Shown: in pieces, positions 11,930 to 25,300 of the stretch | Layout: each line of letters begins with the position of its first letter | Numbering within the stretch: position 1 is the stretch's first letter | Assembly (NCBI GenBank): GCA_965153455.1 | Contig: OZ234497.1 | Coordinates: 1,984,001-2,048,000, forward strand | Source: Sphagnum compactum | Lineage: Eukaryota > Bryophyta > Sphagnopsida > Sphagnales | Length of the DNA stretch: 64,000 nucleotides | Direction: 5' to 3' | Position numbers and translations under genes: made by a program | Notes under the pieces: model-generated | The model's input: only the letters and a program-made list of their open reading frames with translations | Database searches by the model: none | Told to the model about the DNA's origin: nothing

Positions 11930-13440
11930 ATGGCTTGTGTTACTTGGGTCTGCCATTTTGTTCCCAAAAAAATTTTAATGACATCCAAAAAAATTAAAAA
12001 ACCTTTCATAGTTTCCTAGTCTTTCCTCCCAACAGCAGCTCCACCCACACCCCCTATTTGGGCCTCTACCAATGTTTATTATATTTACTGTAGAGTGTTA
12101 ATTGATTTCCCATCCTCATTTAGAAACTTGAAAATTGAATAGTGAAGATGGTATTTGAATGCCACCACATGGGCCAATCCCTATGACTCCTCAATTGTAA
12201 GCACTCAATTTTTATTTGATGGTGCCTTGTGGAGACCACTGTGTCCCACTACAATTTACAGGCTTAAACCCATTTTCACATTATTTGAAGTTTGTACTTC
12301 ATAAGTCAACTGGGCCATTTTACTGCTGACCAACCTTTTTCATATTGGCAAAATGTATATTTCTCAGTTTTCTGAGGTCCCATCAATAGCCAGAATTCCC
12401 AGAAAGCTTTACCATTGATTAGCAATGTGTTTTTGAAATATTGTTCAAATTGTAAAATTAAAAACTAAAAACTGTGTTAAAAGTGGCAAAATTTTCTCCC
12501 AAAGTTTTATCTTGAATTTTGGCAAATTCTTTTTTAAAGGGAATTCACTAAAGAGAAATGTTTCATTTGTTAAAGGAAACCCTGAGAAAAAACCAAATTA
12601 AAAGTGCCTAAATTTCACCTTGTAATTATACGGAGGTCCAAAAAGTGATTAAGCTAGCTCCCCCTTGGCCTCATTATTTTCATTGTCACTCCTCAATTGC
12701 CTAATTATTTCCCTTGTTGCTTCAGCATTTATTAATGGATCATATTCCAATGGCCAAGTATATTAGGCCTCCTACAATGTCCCCCATCCCAATACTATTC
12801 TTATCAAAGTGGGCATTCTTATGGGAAAAATCATATTTAAAATTTTAAAACTAATTTTTAGAGACAACAGTAGTTCTAAATTCAATATATTTTTCTTAGT
12901 TGATTCAAAGATTGTAAAGCGAAAAACATACACATCACCTTGTACAAGGCTCCCCAACAATACCAAATGTGGAATGGACACACAATTTGGGAGGGTTAGG
13001 GCATGGTCACATCCAATCCAAACACAAACAAACAAACATTTAGTGTTACCCCTAAGAGCCTAAGCCCCTTTTACAAACATTATAGCTATATTTTGAGCCT
13101 TAGTTAGAAAGATGATCCAATTACTCATTCACAAATCAAATTACACATACAAATGTTAGATTCAAAATTCACAACCTCATAATTTCATCAAATTAAACAA
13201 AGGATGATGAAATAGCAAAAATGGATTGAGCTCTTACAAGATTGAAAAAAACCATGTATATAAGAATCAAGGATAGGAGTCCACCCACCAAAAGTACAAG
13301 GCAAAAGAAAGCACTAGGAGACACAACCCAAAGAAAAAACAAAAGCAAACAATCAACGAACAATAAGGAAAAGAAAACCCAAGGTACTGCAGAAGGTTGA
13401 ATTTGAAACTTCAGTCACCAAAAATCAATTTTTGTCAAGA
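11930..13440. other. Gene-free AT-rich DNA
   Basis: Overlapping ORFs on both strands near 12772-13063 are shadows of one AT-rich stretch without domain signals. I see no gene. Confidence 0.5.
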
Positions 13441-13441
13441 A

Positions 13442-13530
13442 TTAATCCACAAGTTTTGGAATAACAGTGTGAAAGTCAGGATCCTTGAAAAGAGGCAGCA
13501 AATTCAGAAGATCTTTAACTCGTGAAACTC
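13442..13530 (-). pseudogene. Possible terminal exon or captured exon fragment, unidentified
   Basis: A good splice acceptor (TGTTTGCAG) ends at 13531 on the minus strand. It is followed by a 29-residue open stretch of protein-like composition (VSRVKDLLNLLPLFKDPDF, then HTVIPKLVD) and a stop at 13442. The surrounding sequence does not look coding, and no partner exons were recognised. It lies between the inverted arms at 11.4 and 15.2 kb, so it could be a gene fragment carried by a transposon. The family is not recognised. Confidence 0.25.
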
Positions 13531-13759
13531 CTGCAAACACTAAATAATAGCAACGAGTTAAATGCAAGCAACGAGTTAAGTGCTTAGGGCAGGCCGGATC
13601 TAAGGGGAGGTCTTCATTGTTTTTGGTGTCCAAACAAAAGTTGAACCCTTCCTCTTGGCGCATCGGACACACTAACATTGAAAACATATTAAAAATGAGA
13701 AAGTTACAGCCCTTCAAAGTAAAGGTGGTCAAGAACTCAAAAAAACAAATCACTGAACA

Positions 13760-15100
13760 CTACAAAGGCCAGTTCCAAACATCCAAACATTCTTTGTACG
13801 TTGCTTTATTGCTATTAAAGTTCAAAGATGATTTGTAAAACTTATGGTGACACTTGTATAACACGTTAAATTGTTTTTCTATTTTTTAAAAGAATGTTAT
13901 AAGGTTTAAAAGTAGGAGGGGTACAAAGAGGAAAAAACAAAAAACATGTTTTTGTTAGTTGAAAAGCTTGTTTTTTTTCTTATTATTTTTTCATTGCTCC
14001 TTTCCCTTTGCACTTGCAAAATGATTTCTAAAGCTTAAGGTAGTGCTCTCATAACATTTTAAATCACTCAAAATGAAGCATATATGATGAAGATATAGAT
14101 AAGTGTTTGATCATAGGCAGAGAATTGGTGATGGGCTGATCTACCCTACTTCCCTTTCCCTTACTACCATACTGGCCACCAATAATTGACAGATTTTGCC
14201 AAAATATTTTAAGTATTTTTTAATTGCGCCTGGGAGCGGCAACTTGAACATTTGAAAATATTAAGAGTCAAATTTCAAGTATTCGAGATCCCCAAACCAT
14301 TTTGAATGTAAGCAGTAACCCAAGAGCTTGAACTGCTTCCCATGTTCATAAGGTCAATAGTCCAATTCTTGAAAAAATCCACGAAGCTTAGGTCAAAATA
14401 TTTCCTTGACATATTAGACGCGGAACATCAAGCACAGGTACGGTGTTAATGAGAGAGGCAGAAAAAGAGCACTCAGGGAGGGGCCAAAGTGTAAGGTAAA
14501 GCTCAAGGCGGTGGGCTTGGTCGGAACAAGGGCTTGCATGAGGCTGAGTTAAGCACAGGCCAGGTTGCGGTAAAGCCCATGACCAAGGGCTTTAGTGAGT
14601 GTAAAGACCATGCAGTCTTTATTGGGCCCTGCCCAGGGACTATCGCATTGGATCCAACTTTTGGAAGTTTTGCCTTATTAGAACCAGTTTCACATTAAGT
14701 GAACTGGTTTGTTTGGTGAAAATGTTTAGACTATTTAGATTGAAATGGATTGTTTTGGTGTTCAGAGTGTGGACACAGTAGACAGATGGACAACATCTTA
14801 TCTATTAGCAGGGCCAGCGTGTTTGTGATGCCTTGTTTTTCTAAAAAACCCTTCGCCAAGGAAAATTTTCAGCCAACAATGTGCCCTCCGATTACACTAC
14901 GAAAATCTAGCCAGGTCTTTTCTCAGTGATTCCATGATTTGCTCATCACAGGCTTTGTTTCTTGTTTGACTCACCTCTAATTGTTGACCCGAAAATCTTT
15001 CTCACCTTGGTAAGTTAGAGAGGACCAAGTCTTTAAGAATTGCATGTGAAAAGTTAGTACATTCCATGCATCCATGATGATGGGTTTTTTCTTCTCAGTA
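13760..15100. other. Gene-free interval
   Basis: Apart from a somewhat GC-richer patch around 14430-14640 with repeated GGGCTT/AAGCCC words, I see no coding, RNA or structural signal. Confidence 0.4.
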
Positions 15101-15107
15101 AATTCGT

Positions 15108-15300
15108 GATGTAGCCACAATGAACATCATCATCCACAAGAGGAATTAGTCAAATTTGGCTACGAGCCAGAAAGGAAAGTACAAAATTTTAGGTGTCTTG
15201 TATCCTCCTATATTTCGGTGACCTGCTGGAAACACATTGTCTAAAGATGGAGAATTGAAAAAAAATCTTCAAAATCTGGCGATTTTGGGGCATTTTTTTC
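15108..15300 (-). repeat. Right arm of the long inverted repeat pair (mate at 11425-11645)
   Basis: Read on the minus strand, this matches the left arm over about 190 bases with small gaps. Homology fades on the inner side just beyond 'GTGGCTACA' and on the outer side past the poly-T/A stretch near 15300. No clear target duplication could be set. Confidence 0.55.
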
Positions 15301-15698
15301 CACAAAAAACCTTCGTATCCTGTAGTACTCATTTTTTTGGTTTCAATCCTTTGTATCCATTGGATAAATATGTAAGATTATCCTTCCCAAAATAAATCAT
15401 GGGGTGGTGCCACATCCTTTTGTAGAATATCTTCTCTAATTCATGATTAGAATTTACTTTAAAGTCCAATTTGAAATGTGCTTACCATTGGCAATAGAAA
15501 ATACCTAGACCCAGTTTGGGGAAAGCCATTCATTTTCTTAGGGTGTGGCATTGTTGTTGCTATTAACCACTTTTTTTTATAGGGTATTATGTATTTTATT
15601 ACAGCTAGATATGGAATATTCAAGTCAATTTCATGATAGAAATCAAAGAAGTAAAAACTTCAGAAAAAGAACCTCAAAAAAAAGAGGGGGCAAAAAAC

Positions 15699-15717
15699 AC
15701 ACACACACACACACACT
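15699..15717. repeat. (AC)n microsatellite
   Basis: An uninterrupted AC dinucleotide run of about nine units. Confidence 0.7.
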
Positions 15718-15830
15718 TTGTGTGAAAGAAATTCTGCCCTAAGTAACTTCTTAACCCTTACTTCTGGATCAGCCTCTTTTAGGAGTACCAAAAAACCATG
15801 GTTGGCATAGAAGGGTTAACTTACAGATTG

Positions 15831-15886
15831 TTGGGTTTAGGTCAAGGGAATATGGTTGCTGGGTTTAGGTCAAGGGAATATGGTTC
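15831..15886. repeat. Perfect 28-base tandem duplication
   Basis: 'GGGTTTAGGTCAAGGGAATA' plus flanking bases appears twice with a period of 28. It is recent or conserved, and non-coding. Confidence 0.75.
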
Positions 15887-15889
15887 CAA

Positions 15890-18800
15890 TCTCTGTGACC
15901 AAGTTCTGCCACTAAAGATTGGTAAAGCTGTATAGGAGAGTCATGAAAGAAGAAGAAGAAGAAGAGAATGGAGGCATATATTATGGTGGCTTTTCTTTTC
16001 CTTTGTGCCCTTGTAGGTTGGTGACTTTTTTCTTTTCCAAGGTCAAAGTGCATGCGAGTGTCTCCATACAAAAGTTGGTCAAAATGTACGCCCATAAATG
16101 AGAAATACCAAACCACGGAAAGTGTTAAAGAGGCTGTCACCTTGCTTGCATATGTATGGCATGTGAAAGTTTACAGCAAGTAAAGCTTCTGCTTGAGTAA
16201 TGTAAATGGGGTATAAGGTCAAAAGGCACACACCTAGGGTTGATCCTTGTATATACTCAGAGCATCCTCACTTTGGTAGTAGTATAATGCCTTGTATCCA
16301 TTATTTTGGATATAATACAACCCTTAAATAGCTTGAAATTGAGTTCGGAACCAGGATTTTTTAAGAGTTTCAAGATTGAGCATTTACGGGTCTTGAGTCT
16401 TGAATTGTGGGCCCAAGGAGAAGGAGGTGACTTAGTAATTCTATTTCCCTTCATAAGCTTGCCATTAGTGAAGTAGTTCATCTTCCTCATTGAACAATGT
16501 AGCCAATGGTTGATTAAAGTTGTCATGTTTTGAGAAATGTTGGAACTTGGTGTGATTGTGGGTAACAATTCTTGTGATCATTGAAGCATCATGTGGTGGG
16601 CAAGCAATTACAAATTAAGGCACAAAACTAAGGAAACTCTTAAAGCCTAAACCTTTAAAGCTTCGTTGTGCACTTGTGTTCTTCATCTCAATTCTCTTGT
16701 AACTTGTTTGTTTTTTGCTCCTTGTTTTTAAATGTTCATGTATTTTTGTGCAATGTGTTAGTTGCAACTTGTGTTATGAGTCAAGACTCGTGATCATTGT
16801 GCACTTGTGTAACATAAATTAAAATGCTTGCAATTTGTGTGACTTGTTGTTTCATATGCAAACCATTGACACAACTAAATGTCGACTACAATCAATGCAG
16901 TTTGTGTAACGAATTCCTAAATCTAGCGACAAAGGTGAACAAAAGAACCTTGCTCATGCCCTTGAATTGCATTATTCTTCACCTAAAATCTTTGACATAG
17001 ATATGAATGCCATATTTGAAAACCTTGTTATCAGTGATGTTGAAGATGAATCATGTGCCTCTACCCCCAAAAACCCTAAAAAGGTTGTAACTAATATTTT
17101 TAAAAATTAGGAAATTTGGGCTATAAAAATGCCCTAAGTAAAGCCCATTTTTAGTGATGTTAGACTAGTTTTTATTGTCAAATGTCTAATTGTTTGTACA
17201 AGAATTGAAAGGAAGGAAAAGGATTTGGTCGTTAAATTGGACTATACAAATAAACATGCATGTAAAAGGAAGGGTTTTAATGGTAAGTGGATCATAGATC
17301 CTTAATGTATGCATGGAAAAAATGAGATTATTTATGTTTAGCTTTTTATAACCACTATCCTTCAACAACTGAAGAGTTCAAGCAATGGAACACAAATAGA
17401 AACTTATTCAAATTACATCTATTTTCAACCTATTGAATAAAAGTAAACTAATAATCAATCACGGGGTGCAACCATGTTATTGCATACCAAAACAATTGTA
17501 ACCATTTTTTAATATTTCATATTTTAATGTGATAATCAATTTGGTGTTGAAATTTTTGGATTTACTTATATAACAACATTTGTAATATATCATGGGAACA
17601 TGTGAATAAAATTTAAATCAATCTATGGAATAATAAATTATTCATAATCATTTTTTAAGTGTCATAAGTAATGTTTTAAGAATATTTTGAAACTATTCCA
17701 AATTAAATCATTGCCCAAGGTGGTAGAGTTGACTCCTATAGCATGGTCCAACCTTATGAAGATTTTCAACCCTTATATGAGTTTTTTGAAATTTTGATGT
17801 AACCCCAAAATACATTGGTTTGATGGGCTAGTTGGGAGATTACAAAACACATGCATCATGAAGTTTTTTAAACAATTAATTAATGTTGAAAATTCCAACT
17901 TTGTCTATTTTACTTGTGATGAAGTCACAACATGGATAACACAAGTTGAGCAAGTGTGCATATAGTTACATTGTGCATGATCGTTGTTGAATACCATTGT
18001 TGTTGAATGTGCAACAAATTCTTTTTAGATTTAGGGTTGATAACCTAACTTTGTTGATCATGAGTTCCTTGATAACATATAAGGACCTAAAACAAGAAGA
18101 ATTGTTTCAAGGTTGGTGTGTCGTGGTGCAAATGGGGTCAACACCAATGTTGGTCAATTAGTGTTTTTTGACCCAATTACCAACCCAAATTTGATTATGG
18201 GTAAGAAATAACCTACTTATTGGATTTGGATATTTTTAATATTTGGATTTAAACCTACCTGGCTAATATTAGGAAATTTGGTACCCAAAAATACCTTATT
18301 GGCAAGGTATTATATTTTCACAAAAAGTAATACCCTACTTATATGTTGGTTGGGACATGTAAGAAATGCCTAGGTTGATTATTTGTTCAACATTCAATCT
18401 TTTTTTTCATCCACACCTTTGTCATTCATTTCGGGCACCAAAAATTTAAAAAAAATAACATTAAAAACTTTGCGTACCCTAAAACCTTTGCGCGACACCT
18501 ACCTCCTTCATCATTTTCGACAATGGCCATATTTCAATTGGGACAACAAATTGATCCTTTCAAGGCTTTCTTTCATCAATTTGCTGTCAATTTCATTTTC
18601 TTGTGAGTATTTCCCATTCAATCTACCACCATTTTCATTGTGAATGTTCATTGCAAAAGGATGAGGTTGGAAGTTGGAGCGTTGGAATGTAAGAGCTACA
18701 TGGGGATCTTTTTGCCTTCAATGCATTTTCAACTTTTCAACAACTCAATTGAATTCTGGTGTGTGTTGTGTGTTCATCTACTTTTTCTCAATCTACATTT

Positions 18801-20100
18801 AGATTTGATCGCCTTGAATGCGTTCTCAAAAGTCAGCTCAATTTTTAATGCATGTACATCTATTTTTGAGATCAAATTTTAGTTCATGTTCACATATGAT
18901 CTATAGTTTTGACTATCCATTTCTCCAACAATAAGCTCAATTCCTTTTTTTAATTATGCTCTAAAGTGGTTTGCAAGTTACTTGATTATCTTTAGTGAAG
19001 CTCCACATCACAAATTCAACATGCAATGAATTAATAATGAAAATCATGCAAAGTGCATTCATTCACAAGTTCGTACATTTTACACATGAATATCATGTGT
19101 TGAATGAATATCATGGTTTAGGTAATCTTAGTTTAGGGTAGAAACTAGAGACGTTGAAGCTCTGTCCTCCATTCCTTCTATTTAGGGTTTAACTTTTGAA
19201 GTGGGTTGAGTTCAAGGCGAAATAATGAAGTTCCATCTTGCATTCCTTGTTTGATTATGTTCTTTGTGGGCTACAAGCTATTGAAAGTTTCTAGTGAAGC
19301 TTTGGATAATCATTCTATTTAAATACATTCCTTATTGGGGTGAATGAGGAGTATAAACAATGAAGCTAATCCTATCCTTTTTTTCAATTTTGTTCTATAG
19401 TGCTTTGAGTTTAGAGCCCAAATAGTGAAAGTCCAATCCATTTTTCTAACTTTGTTTCTAAGTGAAGTAAGGTCAAAAGTCAAAACAGAAACATTGATTT
19501 GCCTCGGTCCTTCTATTTAATTTTGTTCTATTTTATTATGTTTTTAAGCAAGTTGAATTAATAACAAAAAATGGCCCAAATTAAATGAAAACTTGTTAAA
19601 TTATTATGATAATGTTCTTGGTCCCAATGATTTAAAATTGGGTTCATTTGAAGATACAAGGCCACTAACAGTTGTTTCAATTTCAACACCTAGTGTGCCA
19701 TTTGGTTCTGAAAGCACTACAACTTGAAGCATTTTGGATTTTAAAACGAAGGTTACATGGGAATTATTAAAGATTCAATTGACCCTACAACAGAAGGCAT
19801 GGGTTCCTCATAGTAGATTTTTTTTCCCCTAGCATTTTTTCATAGTCAATGATGGTAGTAAGTCAGATCCTATTTGACTTCAAACCATGCAGTGTGTCAT
19901 TTGTCATTTTGTCTCACAAACCTACAGTTCTAATTGTACCAGTAACAAAAGGAAAGGTTTGATTACCTATAACTAGTAGCATGGCACAACGTCTATGAAT
20001 AAACACATTTTGTCTTAACATCCAGCTGTTTGGTGATGTTAGAAAAGTGCCAATTTAACACTTGTTGTAGAAGAGAACTATCGAAAAAAGGGCAGGCAAA
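15890..20100. other. Gene-free AT-rich interval upstream of the hAT relic
   Basis: Only short chance ORFs are present. At 18145 'CAATGTTGGTCAATTAGTG' and the following TTTTTTGACCCAATTACC resemble the hAT-type terminal sequence seen at 26162 and 28423, so the left end of the decayed hAT element may lie here. No splice-bounded exons were recognised. Confidence 0.4.
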
Positions 20101-20109
20101 TATTTTTTG

Positions 20110-21731
20110 TTGGCTATGGCCATCACAAGACATTTTGGCAGTGTAAATCATTATAAGAAGGATGATTTACAACAAAAGAAATTCATGGAGGATTTTCTGC
20201 TTTTTGTTGCCAAATGCTATATGCCTATTTCTTTTGTGGAAAGTTAGTGGTTGAAGCATCTAGTCATGTGCCAAAATCCTAGAGTTAAGTTTCGTTTCCT
20301 AATAAAAAACAAATGGTGCAACATGCCACCCTTTCCTTGGTGGCCACAACCATGGACCACTATGTCACGCCAGGTATGGATTTTTGTGTGACAACAATTG
20401 CTTCTTTTGATTTGTGGATGTCTAGATCTGGACATGATACCTTTTTGCTTGGAATACGACCATGACATCGCGAATGAAGGACCTATTTTTTTCTTATTCC
20501 TTGTGTGACAAGTTGATTGCATATGTGAAGGATGAAGGTGGTAATTTATCCACCCTTGCATGAACATTCCTAGCTTTGTGGTGACATGTGCCCTTTTGGG
20601 ATTTGCAACTCCTTAGCAAGGGAGTTGTTTTGGCCATGCTTTCAACAAAACATGCCAATATGTTTGCAATGATGCAAATGTTTACCTTGGCTTTTAGGAG
20701 GTCAATTTGAAGGCCACACAATCTGCCCTATAGAAAATAATCACATGGACTAAGAAGTATGGCAAGGGATGTAATGAATGGAAGCAAGCTTGCATTGATG
20801 TAGGGCTTAACCATCAGAAATTAAAAACCCCAGAGAAGACTAGGTTTGCTAGCAAGGTTATTTTCTTCCAAGAAACCCTAGAATATCGAAATGATTTGTG
20901 TTATGGTAGGCAAGAAACTCTGGAGTACATGGTCGTGTGTCGAATGCACAGACATGGGTAATTTGCAAAGTAGTATGTGAAACTATGCTTCCTGTTGTGA
21001 AGCAATGTATCTTTAATCAAACTCAAGGTTACTGGTTAGTCTATGATGCCCTAAATCATGCATTTTCAATTAGTGTTTGCATGCAGAATGAAATTCCCTC
21101 AAATTTGTGAAGGGGAATTTTGAATATGAATTGTAAGCATTTTGCATGTGTATGATGGGAAAAGTTTTGGTTGTCTTGGCTCCATTTCTAACCTTTCATA
21201 TGTGCCTACAGTTTGAGAAAGGTTCACAACATGTTGGCATTAATGTTAAACTCATGATTTAAGTCTTTAGACATGGTGAAGGCATTTGTAAGAGAGGCCA
21301 AAATGACTGAGATGGTGGCAAAATATGATAACAAGGCTTTGATGCCACTATTATTAGTTTTTTTTAAATTCCAGAATCTTAGAATTGAAACCTCTTTTGA
21401 ACTAGCCATTGTTGATGACGATGACTCAATTTTTGGGGGTAGTGACTTCTAATGAAATCACCATGTACATGCATTGTTGAAAAATGAACTGACTTTAATC
21501 TGCCACTTACATGTGAAGACTAAGGATTATACATTGCCCCTCACTTGGTGGCAATCACATGAATCAAGGTTTCCAAATGTTTCATTTGTGGCATTGCAAA
21601 TCCTTGGGATTCCTTAGTACCAAACTGAGATTGAACAAATTTTCAACATAGCTGGAGTTTTGACAAGCCTACGATGTTGTAGGCTAGGAGCTGATAATCT
21701 TGATAAGCTCGCCATGATTATGAAGAACTAG
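20110..21731 (+). pseudogene. Decayed hAT-superfamily transposase
   Basis: The plus strand reads as a hAT transposase once frameshifts and stops are crossed. Near 20120-20290 comes the N-terminal core (FVAKCYMPISFVES then WLKHLVMCQNPRVKF), which matches the plant hAT 'PISFVEN..W..RLV..LNPR' pattern. Near 20340-20480 is a catalytic-domain-like stretch (ASFDLWMSRSGHDTF). Near 20735-20885 is TWTKKYGKGCNEWKQAC with KLKTPEKTRFASKVIFFQE. At 21538-21731 is the C-terminal dimerisation region (LTWWQSHESRFPNVSFVALQ, then LRRCRLGADNLDKLAMIMKN). Several in-frame stops (for example at 21616) and frame changes make it non-functional. It may have been the autonomous partner of the hAT-type MITEs at 26162 and 28423, which is inference. 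Confidence 0.8.
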
Positions 21732-21734
21732 TTA

Positions 21735-23190
21735 ACAAATGCACATGCAGATTGCCCATGAAAAAGGCTAGTCCGTTGATGAATATTATTAAAAATTGAC
21801 AAGTATCATTGATGAAAATGATATTATTTCGGATGTAGTTGGCTATTTTAATGTCGATGAGTAGGAGTGAGGGATCTAAATCTTTATGAGCATTTTGCTC
21901 TATTTTTTTAGGGCCAAGACCTTTTTGCCATGAATGGTAATGGAAATATGTCAACTTAAATGGTTGCATGCAATGATTAACAGAGTTGTCTTGTTGTAAT
22001 GACATTTTGATCCATCTAAACATGTCTAGCTTTCAATTAATTTATCCCTAGATTTTCCTTGATCAAATTTTTTTCATCTTGGTTCAAAGTTCTGGAATTT
22101 GATAATTAATGTTTTTTGAATTATGTTGAAGCACGGTGTGAGTTGTTGGGCACCAATGCTCACTGTTGAACAAGTTGTAGTTGACTTTTTTTTACAAAAC
22201 ATTGCCAAGGAAATGCATATCGATCATCTTCGGTCCATCATTATTGGTGACAACATTGCCAGCATACTAAAATATTGTAATGTAACTATGCTACAAAGCA
22301 ATCATGTTGGAAACTAGGGTATTCAAATGTGAGTCAATTGCAACCCTTTTGATTGGTGCTTTTGGATGTTGTAGGATTTCTGCTTTGACACTCTATGGAT
22401 TCTTGCTAAATTGACACACTGAAGTGTGAGACATATATTGAATCATTTTCATGACTGCTCAGAAGTTGATGTAGTTTGGATCAGTAGCCTTGGATTTTGA
22501 TTTGAAGGCTTTTGTCCTATTATTTGATTAAGATCCTTCCAAAGATGGTAGCAAAAGTATATCGTAGGCTGAAATGCAAATGGATTTTTTGATTGAACAA
22601 AAGACACTTGTGGTTGGTGGTAGTTTGGGATGTTTATTTTCTTTAAGGAATTCCCAAATTATGAGGAATTCCCAAATTGGGAGGAAATTGGAAAACAAGA
22701 TATAGGAAACTTGTAGGTATCTTTGGCAATGGTTGACTAATAGAATGCCGAACATGTGGCCTCTAACTTATGAAATGGAGTGCATGTGCTTAGGTTCAAT
22801 CTTACACGTCAAGAGTAGTTTGCATGTTAGAAATTTATTCTCAGATGAAGATCTGGGAAACTTGGTGTGCTTGTACTTTGGTCTGTTGTGGTAGTTTCAA
22901 GAAAGTATTATGGGATATGTCTTGTTCACACAAAATTTATGTGTTGCCTAGTTTGGATGCATCAATGCCCACCAAAAGGACTAATGCCAAATCTTGCATT
23001 TTGATGAACAACTGCAAAGATGTGTCAACATGGGTTTGATTGAAAGGAGGATGTGAAAATTACCATGTTGTAAGTTTTGGTTCCATTATGAGATGCCAAC
23101 CCTAATGCACACCTTAGTCTAGTGATCATTAATTTAGCAAAATGTGTATAGGTGTTTCACAAAAAGGCGAAGGCAAAATTTGATGTTGAT
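21735..23190. other. Gene-free interval between the hAT relic and the CACTA-like element
   Basis: This may be the 3' flank of the hAT element. No terminal inverted repeat matching the proposed left end was found, and no coding signal was recognised. Confidence 0.4.
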
Positions 23191-23524
23191 CCCACTACTA
23201 GAAATTCTGTCCTTTGTAACCCATCCCTATGTGACTACAAATGGTTGCCTATGCAACTACTTTTCAAATTTGGATACAATTTGGTCTTCTTTTCAACTAG
23301 GTTGCGATTACGACATATTTCATCTTTAAATTGTGTTATTTTTTATGTCTTTGTATTTTTTACAACATTGCATATACATTTAGTTGCAAATGTAACCAAG
23401 ATAATTGTATAAGGTATCTAAGCTACCTAGCAAGGACGTCCTTTGATATATATACCTACCTACCTACTAATACCTACTTACATGTTAGTACCTACCTACC
23501 TACTTATTAAGTAACTACCTACCT

Positions 23525-24560
23525 ATAAGCCTAGGCGACATGGTACTTAGCTTAGGCTTGGTGACATGTGGCATTGCCTACATCTACATATAAGCCTAGA
23601 CATGACATGTGGACCATAGGTTAGGCCTAGGCCATGCCACATGGCACTTATGCTAAGCCTAAACCATACCACATGGCATCTATGTTAGGCTTAAGCCATG
23701 CCACATGGCATTAGCCTAGGTTATGACAAGCCACATGGCACATACATTAAGCCATGCCATGTGGCATCTAAACAAGGCATAGGACATGCCGCATATGTTA
23801 GGCTTAGGCCATGCCATGTGGCACATAGGCTAGGTTTAAATCATCCCACATGGCACCTAAGCATCACACAGGACATGCCACGTGGCACATATGTTATGCT
23901 TAAACCATGCCACGTGGCACATAGGCTAGGTCTAAGCCATGGCACATGGAACTAATGACATACCACATAGCACCTGTGACATGCCACATGGCACCTAACC
24001 TAGCCTACGCCATGCCATGTGGCACCTAAATTAGGCTAAAACATGCCACATGGCACCTAAATTAAGCTAAAACATGCCACATGGCACCTAAATTAGGCTA
24101 AGACATGCCATGTGGCACCTAGGCTAAACTAGGATAGGACATGCCACATAGCACATATGTTAGGCCTAGGTCATGCCACGTGGCACCTAGGCTAGACTTA
24201 TCCATGCCATGCCCCATTTAGGTTAGGCCTTTGCCATGCCACGCATCACCTATGCTAAGTTATGCCATGCCATGTGGCACATATGTTAGGCCTAGCCAGG
24301 CCATATATGGCACCTAGGCTAAGCATAGCCATGCCACATGGTATGTATGTTAAGTCTAGGATATGCCATATGGCAACTAGGCAAGGCTTAGGCTATGCCA
24401 TGTGACAATTATATATGACATGCCGTGTGGCACCTAGGTTATGCTAGGACATGCCACATGGCACATAGGGTAGGCTTAGGCCATGCGATGTGGCACCTAA
24501 TTAACTTTTTTGTCCATGCCACATGGCAACATGATTAGACTAGGTGCCACATCATAAAAT
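23525..24560. repeat. Left palindrome array of the CACTA-like element
   Basis: About two dozen copies of a roughly 30-45-base unit: CATGCCACATGGCACCTA, then a GGCTAGGC/TTAGGCTTAGGC spacer. Many cores are CACATG, CATGTG or CACGTG (E-box/G-box shapes). Units read GCC..GGCACCTAGGCTAGGC in this orientation. Confidence 0.75.
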
Positions 24561-24849
24561 GTGTTAATTAATAGGCTAGGTTAGTAAGTTGTAAGTTAGG
24601 TTAGAAGTAGTAGATTAAGCTAGGTAGTCACTAGTAGCCCAAGTAGTTGCACAACTAGTTACAACTATGTTGCAACTAGGTTGGAACTACAAAATTAATC
24701 CTATATGTTTTGCTTCCCATTTTAATTTTGTTAACTACATAAGGAAGTGCTTTAGGAGCACAATGTACAAATTGAAATGCAATTGCATATTGGGATGAGC
24801 CAATCCAAAAGGCTCAACCTTAATTAAACCAAAAAAAAAAAGTGTTTTT

Positions 24850-25300
24850 AATAGATGCCATGTGGCTTAAGTCTAGGCCTAGCCTAAATGGCATAGGTTT
24901 AGACCTAGCCTACGTGCCACGTGGCCTAAGTCTAGGCCTAGCCTAGGTGATCACCTAGGCTAGGCTTAAAAGTGGCACGTGGCATATGTTTACACCTAGT
25001 TGCCACATGGCATATGTGTAGACCTAAATAAACTAGGTGCCATGTGGCATTTAACTTACGTGGCACCTAGGTATAAACACATGCCACATGGCACTTAACT
25101 TATGTGGCACTTAGCTTACGTGCCACGTAAACTAGGTGCCACATGGCATATGTCTAAACCTAGGTGCCACGTAAGTTAAATGCCACATGGATATGTTTAG
25201 ACCTAGGTGCCACGTGGCTTATGTTTAAACACATGTGCCACATAAGCTATATGGTGTCATGTGGCATAGGTCTAAGTGGGTGCCATGTGGCAAAATGCAA
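24850..25300. repeat. Right palindrome array, opposite orientation
   Basis: About a dozen units of the same family, now reading AGGTGCCACATGGCATA with 'GTCTAGGCCTAGCCTAGG' spacers, the reverse complement of the left array. The two arrays flank about 290 bases of unrelated sequence, so a single strand could fold into a large stem-loop. Confidence 0.7.

Noticed and set aside
23525-25300. CRISPR array
   Set aside because: The regular palindromic repeats have no constant-length unique spacers, the units are diverged, and the context is a plant CACTA-type transposon.
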